A DNA stretch of 64,000 nucleotides from Streptomyces sp. CG1 (GTDB lineage: Bacteria > Actinomycetota > Actinomycetes > Streptomycetales > Streptomycetaceae), in assembly GCF_041080625.1 (NCBI RefSeq), contig NZ_CP163518.1, positions 3,844,001 to 3,908,000 of the forward strand, read 5' to 3'. Shown here piece by piece: positions 52,469-61,040 of the stretch (position 1 is the stretch's first letter; the number at the start of each line of letters is the position of its first letter). The translations under genes were made by a program, and so were the position numbers. The notes under the pieces are model-generated. The model ran no database searches. It had not been told where the DNA came from and worked only from the letters and a program-made list of their open reading frames with translations.

Positions 52469-53268
52469 GGTGCCTCCAGGGCTCGGCCGCGGAGGCGGGC
52501 CAGGCGTCTTCTCAGCTCCAGGCGCGCGGGGGTGTCGGCCTGCCCGATGTGCAGCCGGGGTAGCGCCAGGTCGCCCGCGAGGGCGGAGGCAGAGGCGGAG
52601 GCGGGCGCGACGATGCAGGCATAGCTGTATCCGGCGTCGCGCACAGCGGCCAGGGCGCGCGCGTCGACCCGGCCATAGGGATAGCAGAAACCCTGGACGT
52701 CGGTGTTGCTGAGCTCGGCCAGTAGAAAGCGGCTGTGGTGGACCTCGGCACGCAGTTCGTGGGGGGTGGCCCGGGTGAGGTCGAGGTGCGTGAGACCGTG
52801 CGAGGCGATCTCGATGCCGGCGGCCGCGGCCCGGCGAATGCCGTCCGCGTCGAGGAGGTGCTTGCGCGGGCCGAGCGGGTCCCAGTCGTTGTCACCGCCG
52901 AGTCGCCCGGGCAGTACGAACATGGTGGCCCCGCACTGCCAGCGCTCCAGGAGGGGCAGCGCGGCGGTGACGAAGTCGGCGTAGCCGTCGTCGAAGGTGA
53001 GCCCGACCAGCCCACGCTCCCGTCCGCGCGCGCGGGCCGCGAGCAGCTCCCGCATGCTGACCCCGCGCAGACTGCGGCCGCGCAGCCAGGCGAGCTGGCG
53101 GTCGAGCCGGGCGGGGGTGACGGTGATGTTGTACGGGTCGTCCGGGTCGTCCGAGACGGAGTGGTACATGGCCACCCAGGCCGCAGGCCCCCGTCTCCGG
53201 CCTTCTCGTACGACCGATTCGCGGTCCAGTCCGGTGGCCCGCGGGGGCGGCGGAACATCAACGGCCAC
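52465..53268 (-). CDS. polysaccharide deacetylase, NodB/CE4 type (locus B)
   Basis: A 267-residue metal-dependent deacetylase. It has AAWVAMYHSVSDDPDDPYN near the start, LTFDDGYADF (catalytic and metal Asp), HGLTHLDL (the two metal histidines), and GFCYPYGRVDARAL. It removes acetyl groups from sugars of the exopolysaccharide or its intermediates. No signal peptide is evident, so a cytoplasmic or membrane-face role is likely, although this is unusual for CE4. GTG at 53268 with AGAGGTACGCC upstream overlaps the flippase stop by 11 nt. The relic at 32200-32568 in locus A is a deleted copy of the same gene. Confidence 0.9.
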   Translation of the reverse strand: MAVDVPPPPRATGLDRESVVREGRRRGPAAWVAMYHSVSDDPDDPYNITVTPARLDRQLAWLRGRSLRGVSMRELLAARARGRERGLVGLTFDDGYADFVTAALPLLERWQCGATMFVLPGRLGGDNDWDPLGPRKHLLDADGIRRAAAAGIEIASHGLTHLDLTRATPHELRAEVHHSRFLLAELSNTDVQGFCYPYGRVDARALAAVRDAGYSYACIVAPASASASALAGDLALPRLHIGQADTPARLELRRRLARLRGRALEAP

Positions 53269-55000
53269 GGCGTACCTCTTGAGTGACGGTGCGTCGGACG
53301 GTGTGCGCGACGCGGGCCAGGACGGTCCGGGTATCTGCCACGTCGAGAGCCCAGACCAGCGCAAGGAAGACGGCCGTCACGCTCATGCAGCCCACGGCGA
53401 CGGCGGCGGGGGGTGAGGCGAACGGCCGTGTGCAGACGATCCCGGCTCCGGTGGCGCACAGGGCCGCCTTCAGCGGTTTGGCGAGTTCGGCGACGACCCT
53501 GGGGACGCGCACGGGGACGCTGCGGGCACCCAGCCCGCGGAGCAGGAGGAGTGCGGTGAGGGTGATGCCGGCGGCGTTGGCCCCGGCGATGCCCCGCGCT
53601 CCCCAGAGCCCCACGGCCCAGGCACCGGCGCCGATGGTGACGGCCAGGCCCATCGCCATGGCGGCCACCGGGTACCAGGAGGCGCGGCCCGCCGAGAAGT
53701 ACGACCGCACGAGCGCCCCCACCAGGGTGTGGCCGAGCAGCCCGAGGGCGTACACCCGCATTGTGGAGGCGGTCGCGGCGGTGTCCGCAGCCGTGAAGGC
53801 GCCGTGCTGGAACAGGAGTTGGATGATCTGCGGTGCGCAGGCCTCGATCACGGCGATGCCCAGCAGTACGAGACAGCCCACCAGCACGAGGTCCCGCTCG
53901 GTGCGCTCCCCGGCCCGCCGCAGGTCACCCTCGGCGACGGCCCTCGCCAGCACGGGAAAGGTGACCACGCACACCATCAGCGACAGCGACATGGGCAACT
54001 GCGCGACCTTCTGGGCATAGTTGAGATGCGAGATGGCACCGGCAGGCAGCCCCGCGCCGAAGTAGCGCTCGACGAACACCTGCGCCTGGCGGCACAGCAC
54101 GTACAACAGCACCGACGTGACCAGGGCCGGCGTCAGCGGACGTGGGTTGTCCCCGGACGCCGCGGGCAGCGGCTGCGGGCCGTGTTTCCCGGAGATCCTG
54201 CGCCACAGGGATGGGGCCTGGACCGCGATCATCAGGCATCCCCCGAGCGCGACGCCCAGCGCGGCGGCCCGTACGCCCCAGTGTGCGCCGAGGCCGAACA
54301 AGGTGACGATGATCGCGACGTTGAGCGCTACGGAGATCGCCGCCGGAGCGACGAACGAACCGTGCGCCCGCAGCGCCGCGCTGCAGTATCCGGCCAGTCC
54401 GAAGGTCAGCACACAGGTCGAGGTCAGCCGGGTGCAGTCCGCGGCGAGGGACGCGTCGGGCAGGCTGGGCGCGAGGAGGGAGACCAGCAACGGTGCGCCC
54501 AGGATGAGCGCGAGGGACGCGGCGGCCAGGCCCAGGCACAGCCGCGGAAGGGAGGCGGCGACCAGCGCGCGCACCGGGTCGCCCCCGTCTGACACGCGGC
54601 CCCGCCGGGCCAGTGCCACGCTGAACGCGGGAACCAGCACGTAGGCCATCCCGGCATCGATCAGCAGCGTCGCCGCCGTCTCGGCCACGGTCCAGGCCAC
54701 CAGGTAGGCGTCGGTCTCGGGCCCGGCCCCGAAGAAATGGGCCAGGGCCTGGTCCCGGCCGAGCCCGAGCAGCGCCCCGGCCACGGACAGCACGGCGGAG
54801 ATCAGGGTGGCCTTCGCGAGGAAGCGTCCCGAGACGGTTCCCGGGAAGGTCTCCTGCACCGTGGCCGTCCCGGCGGCGTGGGTGCCGGCGGCGGCCCGGG
54901 TATCCGCCGGGTCGTGGTCGTGGTCGTGGTCGTGCGCCGTGCCCGGTTCGAGCACCGTGTGCGCGGGTGTGTCCTGTGCCGGCGGGGGCGTGGGCCTCAT
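53258..55000 (-). CDS. MurJ/MviN-family lipid-linked glycan flippase (locus B)
   Basis: A 580-residue protein with about 14 membrane helices of the MVF/MATE flippase fold. It starts with a cytoplasmic tail containing alternating His and Asp (AHDHDHDHDPAD), then TVSGRFLAKATLISAVLSVA. Family segments are LGRDQALAHFFGAGPETDAY, NYAQKVAQLPMSLSLMVCVV and FQHGAFTAADTA. It should turn the lipid-linked repeat unit to the outer face. The genome's essential MurJ is expected elsewhere; this copy belongs to the exopolysaccharide operon. The ATG at 55000 overlaps the ligase stop as ATGA. A longer upstream frame is within the ligase gene and not real. Confidence 0.92.
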   Translation of the reverse strand: MRPTPPPAQDTPAHTVLEPGTAHDHDHDHDPADTRAAAGTHAAGTATVQETFPGTVSGRFLAKATLISAVLSVAGALLGLGRDQALAHFFGAGPETDAYLVAWTVAETAATLLIDAGMAYVLVPAFSVALARRGRVSDGGDPVRALVAASLPRLCLGLAAASLALILGAPLLVSLLAPSLPDASLAADCTRLTSTCVLTFGLAGYCSAALRAHGSFVAPAAISVALNVAIIVTLFGLGAHWGVRAAALGVALGGCLMIAVQAPSLWRRISGKHGPQPLPAASGDNPRPLTPALVTSVLLYVLCRQAQVFVERYFGAGLPAGAISHLNYAQKVAQLPMSLSLMVCVVTFPVLARAVAEGDLRRAGERTERDLVLVGCLVLLGIAVIEACAPQIIQLLFQHGAFTAADTAATASTMRVYALGLLGHTLVGALVRSYFSAGRASWYPVAAMAMGLAVTIGAGAWAVGLWGARGIAGANAAGITLTALLLLRGLGARSVPVRVPRVVAELAKPLKAALCATGAGIVCTRPFASPPAAVAVGCMSVTAVFLALVWALDVADTRTVLARVAHTVRRTVTQEVRRGR

Positions 55001-56343
55001 CGCGGGGCCTCCGATGAAGCCCGAGCCGTGGTTGCCGCCGCGTCGGGGGCCAGGGCCCACCAGGCGGCGAGCCCCAGGACCACGGCCGTCAGGACGGTGT
55101 CGGGGCCGCCGATGTCGGCGTACAGGTAGTCCACGAGCTGCCACAGCAGCAGCCCGCAGACCGCGACGGCACAGTCCGCGGCGCGTCCGGCACGCCGCAG
55201 CCGTCTCAGCCCGCAGACCAGCAGGGCCAGCCAACTGCCCGCCACCGTGAGCACGCCCAACAGGCCCTGCTCGCTGAGCATCAGGAGATACATGTTGTGC
55301 GGTGAGAGCAGGGGCTCGCGCCAATAGCGCTGGCCCGCTCCGTCCGTGTCGCTGCCCGACGACAGCGCGAGCGAGGCGTGCCCGTCCCGGTACGCGGGGA
55401 AGGCCTTCAGCCCGACGCCCGTCACGGGGTGTTCGCGCCAGATGCCGGTGGCCGCCGCCCAGAGGCTGTAGCGGTCGACCACGGACTGGTCCGGTGCGTC
55501 GGTGACCCGGGTGATGCTGGTCAGCCGTTCCTGCAGCGCCGCGGTGCCCACGCCGAAGCCGCCCACCAACACCACCGAGGCCGCGACCGCCGTCGCACAC
55601 ACTTTTGCCGCACGCCGTGCCCCGGCCGACAGCAGCTGCGCCCCGCACGCGAGGGCGGTGGCGATCCAGGAACCCCGGCTGAAGGACACCGTGAGCGGCA
55701 CGAGCAGCACCAGCGCACACACGGCCGCCGCAACCCGCTGCCGCCGGGCCCGCGCCTTGAGGGCGAAGCCGGTCGCGGCCACCATTCCATACGCCACGAC
55801 GGTGGCCATCCCCATCACATCCGACGGCCCGAACGTGCCCACCGCCCGGATGTCGGCCCCCTGATACGAGGCCCCGGTTACGGTGAGGTACTGGTACACC
55901 CCGATCGCGCCCTGCCACAGCGCGAGCCCGACCAGCGACCAGAGCACCAGCCGGACGTCGCGCCGGTCCCGCACCAGCAGCACCACCGCAACCGGCACGA
56001 GCACGAACACCTGGAGATACCGGGCCAGTCCGGTGACAGCGTCACCGGGCGTCAGCGCCCCGCTCGCGGCGACCGCGATGCCCACCACCGGCAGCCCCAG
56101 GACGACCGCGGCCGTCCTCGTCAGCGGGCGCCGTGCCCGCCGCGAGGTCCGTACGACGGCCCACAGCACGACCAGCCCCGACACCGCGTCGGCCGGGGTG
56201 GTACCGCCGCCCGGTGCGACCGGCAGGCACAGCATGACGACGATCGCCACGACGGGCAGGACCGGCGCGGCGCGGCGCAGCGCGGCCGGCGCCAGGGGCA
56301 GCGCCGTCGGCGGCGAGGCCGTCGCGGAGGTGCTCACCGGCAC
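54997..56343 (-). CDS. O-antigen ligase/polymerase-like protein (locus B)
   Basis: A 448-residue protein with about 12 membrane helices and the Wzy/WaaL-type large loop between helices near the C-terminal third. GTFGPSDVMGMATVVAYGMV and TVSFSRGSWIATALACGAQL are in the middle, and the loop has RYSLWAAATGIWREHPVTGV, GLKAFPAYRDGH and PLLSPHNMYLLMLSEQGLLG, in which the His-Asn pair is characteristic. It should polymerise the repeat unit outside. GTG start at 56343, directly behind the sugar transferase stop with GGGGAG upstream. No equivalent exists in locus A. Confidence 0.9.
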   Translation of the reverse strand: MPVSTSATASPPTALPLAPAALRRAAPVLPVVAIVVMLCLPVAPGGGTTPADAVSGLVVLWAVVRTSRRARRPLTRTAAVVLGLPVVGIAVAASGALTPGDAVTGLARYLQVFVLVPVAVVLLVRDRRDVRLVLWSLVGLALWQGAIGVYQYLTVTGASYQGADIRAVGTFGPSDVMGMATVVAYGMVAATGFALKARARRQRVAAAVCALVLLVPLTVSFSRGSWIATALACGAQLLSAGARRAAKVCATAVAASVVLVGGFGVGTAALQERLTSITRVTDAPDQSVVDRYSLWAAATGIWREHPVTGVGLKAFPAYRDGHASLALSSGSDTDGAGQRYWREPLLSPHNMYLLMLSEQGLLGVLTVAGSWLALLVCGLRRLRRAGRAADCAVAVCGLLLWQLVDYLYADIGGPDTVLTAVVLGLAAWWALAPDAAATTARASSEAPR

Positions 56344-57813
56344 TCAGCTCCCCGTCGGCCGTACGAACAGCACCGCCGTGCGCACCAGGATGCAGACGTC
56401 CTGCCACAGCGACCAGTTGTCGATGTAGGCGTTGTCGAAGCGGCACCGGTCCTCGATCGAGGTGTCGCCCCGCAGCCCGTGGATCTGGGCGAGTCCGGTG
56501 ATGCCGGTCCGCATCCGGTGGCGGGCCGGGTAGCCCGTGTGGGCCTGGCTGAACTTGGTGACGAAATAGGGCCGTTCGGGTCGCGGCCCGACCATGCTCA
56601 TGTCGCCACGGAGGACGTTCCACAGCTGGGGCAGATCGTCCAGCGAGGTGCGGCGCAGGAACCGGCAGAAGCGGCTGATGTCCTCCGTGTCCGCCACGCT
56701 CCAGCGGGTCGCGGCCTCGTGCGCGCTGGCCGGCCGCAGCGTGCGGAACTTCAGCATCGTGAACGGCCGCCCGTCCTTGCCGATCCGCTCCTGCCGGAAC
56801 ACCACACCCGGCCCCTCGGTGAACCTCAGCACGGCCGCGCACACCCCCAGCACCGGGCCGGCGAGCAGCAGCAACAGGCCGGACAGGACCACGTCGAGCA
56901 TCCGCTTGCCGACCCCGTCGCCGCGCCGCGCGGAGCCCGGCCACAACAGCCTGCGGGAGAACCCCACAAGGTGCCCCGCCCGCCCGCGCCGCCCGCGCAG
57001 GCCGTACGCCGGCGAGTCCACGTCGAGCTCCCACAGCACGCAGCCGAACGCGGCCAGCTCCCGCAGCATCGGGGCCTTCTGCACCCGCGTCGCGGGCCCC
57101 ACCACGAGCACCGTCTCCACACCGTTCTGGATCAGCGCCCGATGCGCGTCCTCGCGCGAGGTGAGGACCGGCAGCGCGGGCCGGTCACCGGAGTTCGCAA
57201 CGGACTCCGGTGCGTCACAGACCAGGCCCACCGGCCGCGTTCCGCAGCCCGGGCTGCGCTGCAACGCGGCCGCGACCCGCAGCGCCGCCGGGAACGGCCC
57301 CACCACCAGAGCGGTCCGGGGCCGGCGCCTGATCGCCCTGCGCCGCCGCCCGTGCACTGCCTCGCGGCCCACGCAGGCCACCAGGCAGTGCACGGCACAC
57401 GCGGTGCCGAGCACCGTCAGGGGCAGCTGCCGCAGCGAGGAGAGCGCCGCGACGGCCGCCCAGCCGACGGCGACGCGCCCGCAGACGGCGGGCAGTTCCT
57501 CCACTACGCCGGCGACATCCGAGGTGTCGTAGAGCAGGGCCCGTCGGTTCAGGCCCAGCACGCACAGCCCGAGGAAGGCGATGAGCAGCGGATTCCGCTG
57601 GTCCTCCGGCATGGCCAGGGCGCCCAGCAGGGTGCCACTGAGGTCGGCGATCAGCAGGGGGGTCCAGGAGATCCGCCGCGAGCGACGGGTCGCCCGCCCG
57701 TAGGGCAGTTCGGGGCGCGTGGCGGCGCCTGGCGGGTCGAGGAGGGACACGACGCTGCCCGCCGCCCCTCGGGACCCCCCGGCAGGAGGAGGAACAGTAC
57801 TTTCCGCAGTCAT
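56344..57813 (-). CDS. polyprenyl-phosphate sugar-1-phosphate transferase, long form (locus B)
   Basis: A 489-residue WcaJ/WbaP-type enzyme. The N-terminal half has membrane helices (LLIADLSGTLLGALAMPEDQ, PLTVLGTACAVHCLVACVGR) and a Rossmann-like domain (ALVVGPFPAALRVAAALQRS). The catalytic half has KRMLDVVLSGLLLLLAGPVL, FTMLKFRTLRPAS, LRRTSLDDLPQLWNVLRGDM, MVGPRPERPYFV and RTGITGLAQIHGLRGDTS. It starts repeat-unit synthesis on the lipid carrier. The ATG at 57813 overlaps the glycosyltransferase stop as ATGA. Compared with the enzyme of locus A it has the full N-terminal part, so the two probably differ in regulation or substrate. Confidence 0.93.
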   Translation of the reverse strand: MTAESTVPPPAGGSRGAAGSVVSLLDPPGAATRPELPYGRATRRSRRISWTPLLIADLSGTLLGALAMPEDQRNPLLIAFLGLCVLGLNRRALLYDTSDVAGVVEELPAVCGRVAVGWAAVAALSSLRQLPLTVLGTACAVHCLVACVGREAVHGRRRRAIRRRPRTALVVGPFPAALRVAAALQRSPGCGTRPVGLVCDAPESVANSGDRPALPVLTSREDAHRALIQNGVETVLVVGPATRVQKAPMLRELAAFGCVLWELDVDSPAYGLRGRRGRAGHLVGFSRRLLWPGSARRGDGVGKRMLDVVLSGLLLLLAGPVLGVCAAVLRFTEGPGVVFRQERIGKDGRPFTMLKFRTLRPASAHEAATRWSVADTEDISRFCRFLRRTSLDDLPQLWNVLRGDMSMVGPRPERPYFVTKFSQAHTGYPARHRMRTGITGLAQIHGLRGDTSIEDRCRFDNAYIDNWSLWQDVCILVRTAVLFVRPTGS

Positions 57814-58994
57814 GTGGTGATGGACTCTCTGCTCTGGTTGGGTACCACGACCGGCGTGGTGACGATGCCGAGCAGTTCGCGGTACACATCGGTGACCGCG
57901 TCCGCGGTCTGCTGTACGTCGTGGGCGGTGAGCACATGGGCGCGGCCCTGCGCGCCCAGAGCGGCGCGGAGCGGCCCGCGGAGCAGCAGCGCCGTCAGCG
58001 CCCGTGCCAGCGTGTCGGGGTCCTCCGGCGGCACCACGCAGTGCGGCAGATGGCCGGGCGGCAGGCTCTCGCGCGCCCCGTCCACGTCCGTGACTAGGAC
58101 CGGCCGGGCGCACGCCATGGCCTCCAGCGGGGCGAGCCCCATGCCCTCCTGGCGGGACGGCAGGACCACGACGTCGGCGGCCCGGTACCAGGGAGCCGCA
58201 TCGGCAGCCGCGTCGGCGAACTCCACCGACGGGGGCGCCACGGCGCGCAGCCGGGCCGCGTCCGGACCGTCGCCGACCAGCACCAGCCTGGCGGCGGGCA
58301 GTTGCCGCACCACGGCGGGCCAGGCCTGCAGCAGCACGTCCTGGCCCTTCTGGCGGCACAGCCGTCCCACGCACACGACGAGCGGGCCGGCCGCGGAGCG
58401 GGCGACGCTCCCTTCCGGCTGGAACCTGCTCGTGTCGACGCCGTTGGGGATCACATGCCACCGGGCGGCGATGCCGTGCTGTTCCCCGGTGCGCCGTTCG
58501 GCCTCGCTGACGCACAGCACGCGCGTCGCCCAGCGCGCCGCGAACTGCTCCCACTGCAGCGCGGCATGGGCCATGACGCCGTCGGCGGCCTCGAACGACC
58601 AGGCGTGCGGCTGGAAGACGGTGGGGATCCGGCCGCGCAGCGCGAGCCGCGCAGCGAGCCCCGCCTTCGCGCTGTGCGCATGCAGCACATCGGGCCGCAC
58701 GTCGCGCACGAGCCGCGCCAACCGCCCCACCTCAACGGGGAGTCGAGGCCCCGGCGAACGGGTCGCTTCCCAGGGCAGCACCCTGCAGCCCGCCGCGCGC
58801 AGTGCGTGGGTCAGCGTGCCGCCCCGCGGGCAGGCCACGGTGACGCGCAGTCCCGCGGCGAGCTGCGCCGTCGCCAGGTCCGTCACGAATCGGGCGACAC
58901 CGCCCTCGACCGGCTGGGTGACGTGCAGGACGTGCGGCTCGCGTGCGGCGGGCCGCGTCGCACGGTGGGGGACGGAACCGAGGGGAATGCGCAT
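57810..58994 (-). CDS. GT4-family glycosyltransferase, first gene of locus B
   Basis: A 394-residue GT-B enzyme. VLHVTQPVEGGVARFVTDLA begins the fold; RPDVLHAHSAKAGLAARLAL, VIPNGVDTSRFQPEG, VVCVGRLCRQKGQDVLLQAW and LVLVGDGPDAARL follow. The E-x7-E element is PSRQEGMGLAPLEAMACARP. The ATG at 58994 with GGAAGGGAAG upstream was preferred over GTG at 59036, which has none. It should extend the lipid-linked sugar. It leads the operon, behind a 400-bp intergenic region. Confidence 0.9.
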   Translation of the reverse strand: MRIPLGSVPHRATRPAAREPHVLHVTQPVEGGVARFVTDLATAQLAAGLRVTVACPRGGTLTHALRAAGCRVLPWEATRSPGPRLPVEVGRLARLVRDVRPDVLHAHSAKAGLAARLALRGRIPTVFQPHAWSFEAADGVMAHAALQWEQFAARWATRVLCVSEAERRTGEQHGIAARWHVIPNGVDTSRFQPEGSVARSAAGPLVVCVGRLCRQKGQDVLLQAWPAVVRQLPAARLVLVGDGPDAARLRAVAPPSVEFADAAADAAPWYRAADVVVLPSRQEGMGLAPLEAMACARPVLVTDVDGARESLPPGHLPHCVVPPEDPDTLARALTALLLRGPLRAALGAQGRAHVLTAHDVQQTADAVTDVYRELLGIVTTPVVVPNQSRESITT

Positions 58995-59397
58995 GACCGA
59001 GGCTTCCCTTCCGAAGAAACATTCCGAACCCAGCACAATGGGTGTGATCGTAGGTTCGGCATAAAACGCGTCGGATTCGGATGCAACACTAGCCGCTTAT
59101 CCGTCTTTTTCTACTAACCCGTCACCTGTGTCGGAATGAGGGCCGTCATCAGAGTGATATTTCCCGCACCCCTCACCCACTTGGCCCCGCCGCACACCGA
59201 TGAGCAGCCGGACAGATAATCCGATGAGAATTCCGCACGGCCTTTCAGGATGTATGAGTTCCGAGAACTTGTCAGCAGCGGAGTTTCCCGTGGTGTCTGT
59301 CTCTCGTTAGCCCGGGAGAAGCGAGAGCCCAGACACTCGCGATGCCTCGAGGAGCGAGTCCCCTCCGGTGACTCGAGCTGCGTACGAAAGGAACACA
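58995..59397. promoter_or_regulatory. divergent promoter region of locus B and a small secreted protein
   Basis: 403 bp between the first gene of locus B (minus) and the gene at 59398 (plus). Two AT-rich pockets (about 59040-59120, with TTTTTCTACTAACCC, and 59210-59300) can hold one promoter for each direction. No clear operator by eye. Confidence 0.5.
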
Positions 59398-59718
59398 ATG
59401 AAGAATCTGAAGGCTGCCGCCCTCATGGTCGGCACCCTGGCCATCGCCGGTGCCGCGGCGGCGCCCGCCGTCGCTGCGGACGTGCCGGCGCAGGGCCTTC
59501 TCGAGGACGGGAAGTCGGTCGCCCACTCGCTCCCCAACGCGGCCGCGATTCCGATGGGCGGCGTGAGCGACAATGTCAGGAGCACGGCGGAGGGCGTGAA
59601 GGAATCGGGCATCATCCAGACCCCCGTCTTCGGCCGCACCCTCCCGAACCCGCTCAACGGCAAGAGCCCCGCCAAGCTTCCCTCCAAGCTGCCGGCCAAG
59701 CTTCCCATCGTCAGGTAA
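59398..59718 (+). CDS. small secreted protein, singleton
   Basis: A 106-residue precursor with signal KNLKAAALMVGTLAIAGAAA and cleavage near AVAAD. The mature 75 residues have no cysteine: AQGLLEDGKSVAHSLPNAAA, then GGVSDNVRSTAEGVKESGII, then GRTLPNPLNGKSPAKLPSKL and a short KLP repeat at the end. The helix in the middle is amphipathic and the tail is basic. The ATG at 59398 has GAAAGGAACAC upstream. It is similar in plan to the protein at 61454-61873 (both mention a Pro-Leu-Asn-Gly segment), but not clearly homologous. Confidence 0.8.
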   Translation: MKNLKAAALMVGTLAIAGAAAAPAVAADVPAQGLLEDGKSVAHSLPNAAAIPMGGVSDNVRSTAEGVKESGIIQTPVFGRTLPNPLNGKSPAKLPSKLPAKLPIVR

Positions 59719-59747
59719 AGACGCACACCTCGCTGGGCCATTCGGGT

Positions 59748-59768
59748 CGGCTCCGTTCCTCGGAGCCG
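59748..59768 (+). terminator. hairpin terminator
   Basis: CGGCTCCG and CGGAGCCG pair around TTCCT, 30 bases after the stop of the small secreted protein gene. Confidence 0.7.
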
Positions 59769-59892
59769 GCCTTCGGCGTTTTCCGGGCCCACACCCGTAT
59801 GCAGAAATGCACCCGTATGCAGAAATGCAGAAAAACAGCTGGCGGCCCGCCGTAGTTCGGTGGGCCGCCAGGCTGGGGACTGCTCAGGACTC

Positions 59893-60225
59893 TCAGAACA
59901 GCAGGCCGCCGGCGTACGGGGCGTTCTGCGACTGGTCGACCGTGGCCGTGTTGCAGGCAGCGTAGTGCGAGTTCGGCGCGGCGACACCGGCGCCACCGAG
60001 GACGCCGACGGAGCCGTTGGACCACGGCGCGATGCAGCGGCCGTCGATCAGCGCGCCGTTGGAGACGACAAGGCCCTGCTGAGGGGAGTTCACGACGACC
60101 GGGGACTCCGAGAACCCGTTGCCGCCGGTGACGGTCGTGTTGTTGTCGTCGGCCGCAGCGGCGCCACCGGCCGCCAGGACCAGGCCCGCTGCCAGGACGG
60201 ACAGGGCCGTAACCTTCTTACGCAT
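59893..60225 (-). CDS. small secreted protein, family D (copy 1 of 3)
   Basis: A 110-residue precursor with signal KKVTALSVLAAGLVLAAGGA and cleavage near AAADD. The mature protein is nearly all one conserved domain: TTVTGGNGFSESPVVVNSPQ, then GLVVSNGALIDGRCIAPWSN, GSVGVLGGAGVAAPNSHYAA, CNTATVDQSQNAPYAGGLLF. Two cysteines are 31 residues apart. The alternating hydrophobic strands predict a small beta domain. The ATG at 60225 has GAAAGGCGC upstream. The third gene of a tandem array on the minus strand. Function unknown. Confidence 0.87.
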   Translation of the reverse strand: MRKKVTALSVLAAGLVLAAGGAAAADDNNTTVTGGNGFSESPVVVNSPQQGLVVSNGALIDGRCIAPWSNGSVGVLGGAGVAAPNSHYAACNTATVDQSQNAPYAGGLLF

Positions 60226-60318
60226 AGATGCGCCTTTCGGATGGGAGGGGCAGATCGGGCGGGAACGTCTGCCGGCGTCCCCGCCCTGCTCCGGGATGGT
60301 TCGGAGCGCAAAGGGGGC

Positions 60319-60648
60319 TCAGAAGAGCAGGCCGCCGGTGTACGGAGCCTTCTGCGACTGGTCGACCGACGCTGTGTTGCAGGCGGCGTAGTGCGAGTTC
60401 GGCGCGATGGTCGCGGCGCCGCCGAGGACGCCGACGGCGCCGTTGGACCACGGCGCGACGCAGCGCAGGTCGACGAGCGTGCCGTTGGAGACGACGGCGC
60501 CCTGCTGGGGGGCGTTCACGACAACCGGGGACGACGAGAAGCCGTTGCCACCGGTGACCGTCGTGCAGTTGTCGGCTGCGGCAGTGCCGGCGGCCGCAAG
60601 GACGACGCCCGCGGCGAGGGCGGAGACGGCCGTAACCTTGTTACGCAT
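60319..60648 (-). CDS. small secreted protein, family D (copy 2 of 3)
   Basis: A 109-residue precursor very similar to its neighbours: signal NKVTAVSALAAGVVLAAAGT, then TTVTGGNGFSSSPVVVNAPQ, GAVVSNGTLVDLRCVAPWSN and HYAACNTASVDQSQKAPYTG. It has an additional cysteine right after the signal (DNCTTV), absent in the other two. The ATG at 60648 has GAAAGGACATTCC upstream. The intergenic gaps in the array (93 and 59 bp) are short, and each gene has its own ribosome site, so a single transcript is possible. Confidence 0.87.
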   Translation of the reverse strand: MRNKVTAVSALAAGVVLAAAGTAAADNCTTVTGGNGFSSSPVVVNAPQQGAVVSNGTLVDLRCVAPWSNGAVGVLGGAATIAPNSHYAACNTASVDQSQKAPYTGGLLF

Positions 60649-60707
60649 GGAATGTCCTTTCCGGACTGCGAGGGGGTTCACCTGCTCGGAATGATTCGAA
60701 GCAGGGG

Positions 60708-61040
60708 TCAGAAGAGCAGGCCGCCCTGGTAACCGGCCTTCTGCGACTGGTCGACCGACGCTGTGTTGCAGGCGGCGTAGTGCGAGTTCGGCGCGATGGT
60801 CGCGGCGCCGCCGAGGACGCCGACGGCGCCGTTGGACCACGGCGCGATGCAGCGGCCGTCGATCAGCGCGCCGTTGACGACAACCACCCCCTGCTGAGGG
60901 GCGTTCACGACGACCGGGGACTCCGAAAAGCCGTCACCACCAGTGACGTTGGTCGTGTTCGAGTGGGCGGAGGCAACGCCAGCGCTGCCGCAGAGCGCAC
61001 TAAGGGCGAGTGCAGTGACGACCGCGAACTTCCTGGTCAA
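60708..61040 (-). CDS. small secreted protein, family D (copy 3 of 3, first in the array)
   Basis: A 110-residue precursor with signal TRKFAVVTALALSALCGSAG and cleavage near ASAHS. The mature domain is as in its paralogues: TTNVTGGDGFSESPVVVNAP, GALIDGRCIAPWSNGAVGVL, AACNTASVDQSQKAGYQGGL. The signal peptide is the least similar part, so it may have been exchanged. TTG start at 61040 with AGGAAGGAACC upstream. Copies 2 and 3 share almost identical DNA over about 130 bp at the 3' end, which suggests recent gene conversion. Confidence 0.87.
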   Translation of the reverse strand: MTRKFAVVTALALSALCGSAGVASAHSNTTNVTGGDGFSESPVVVNAPQQGVVVVNGALIDGRCIAPWSNGAVGVLGGAATIAPNSHYAACNTASVDQSQKAGYQGGLLF

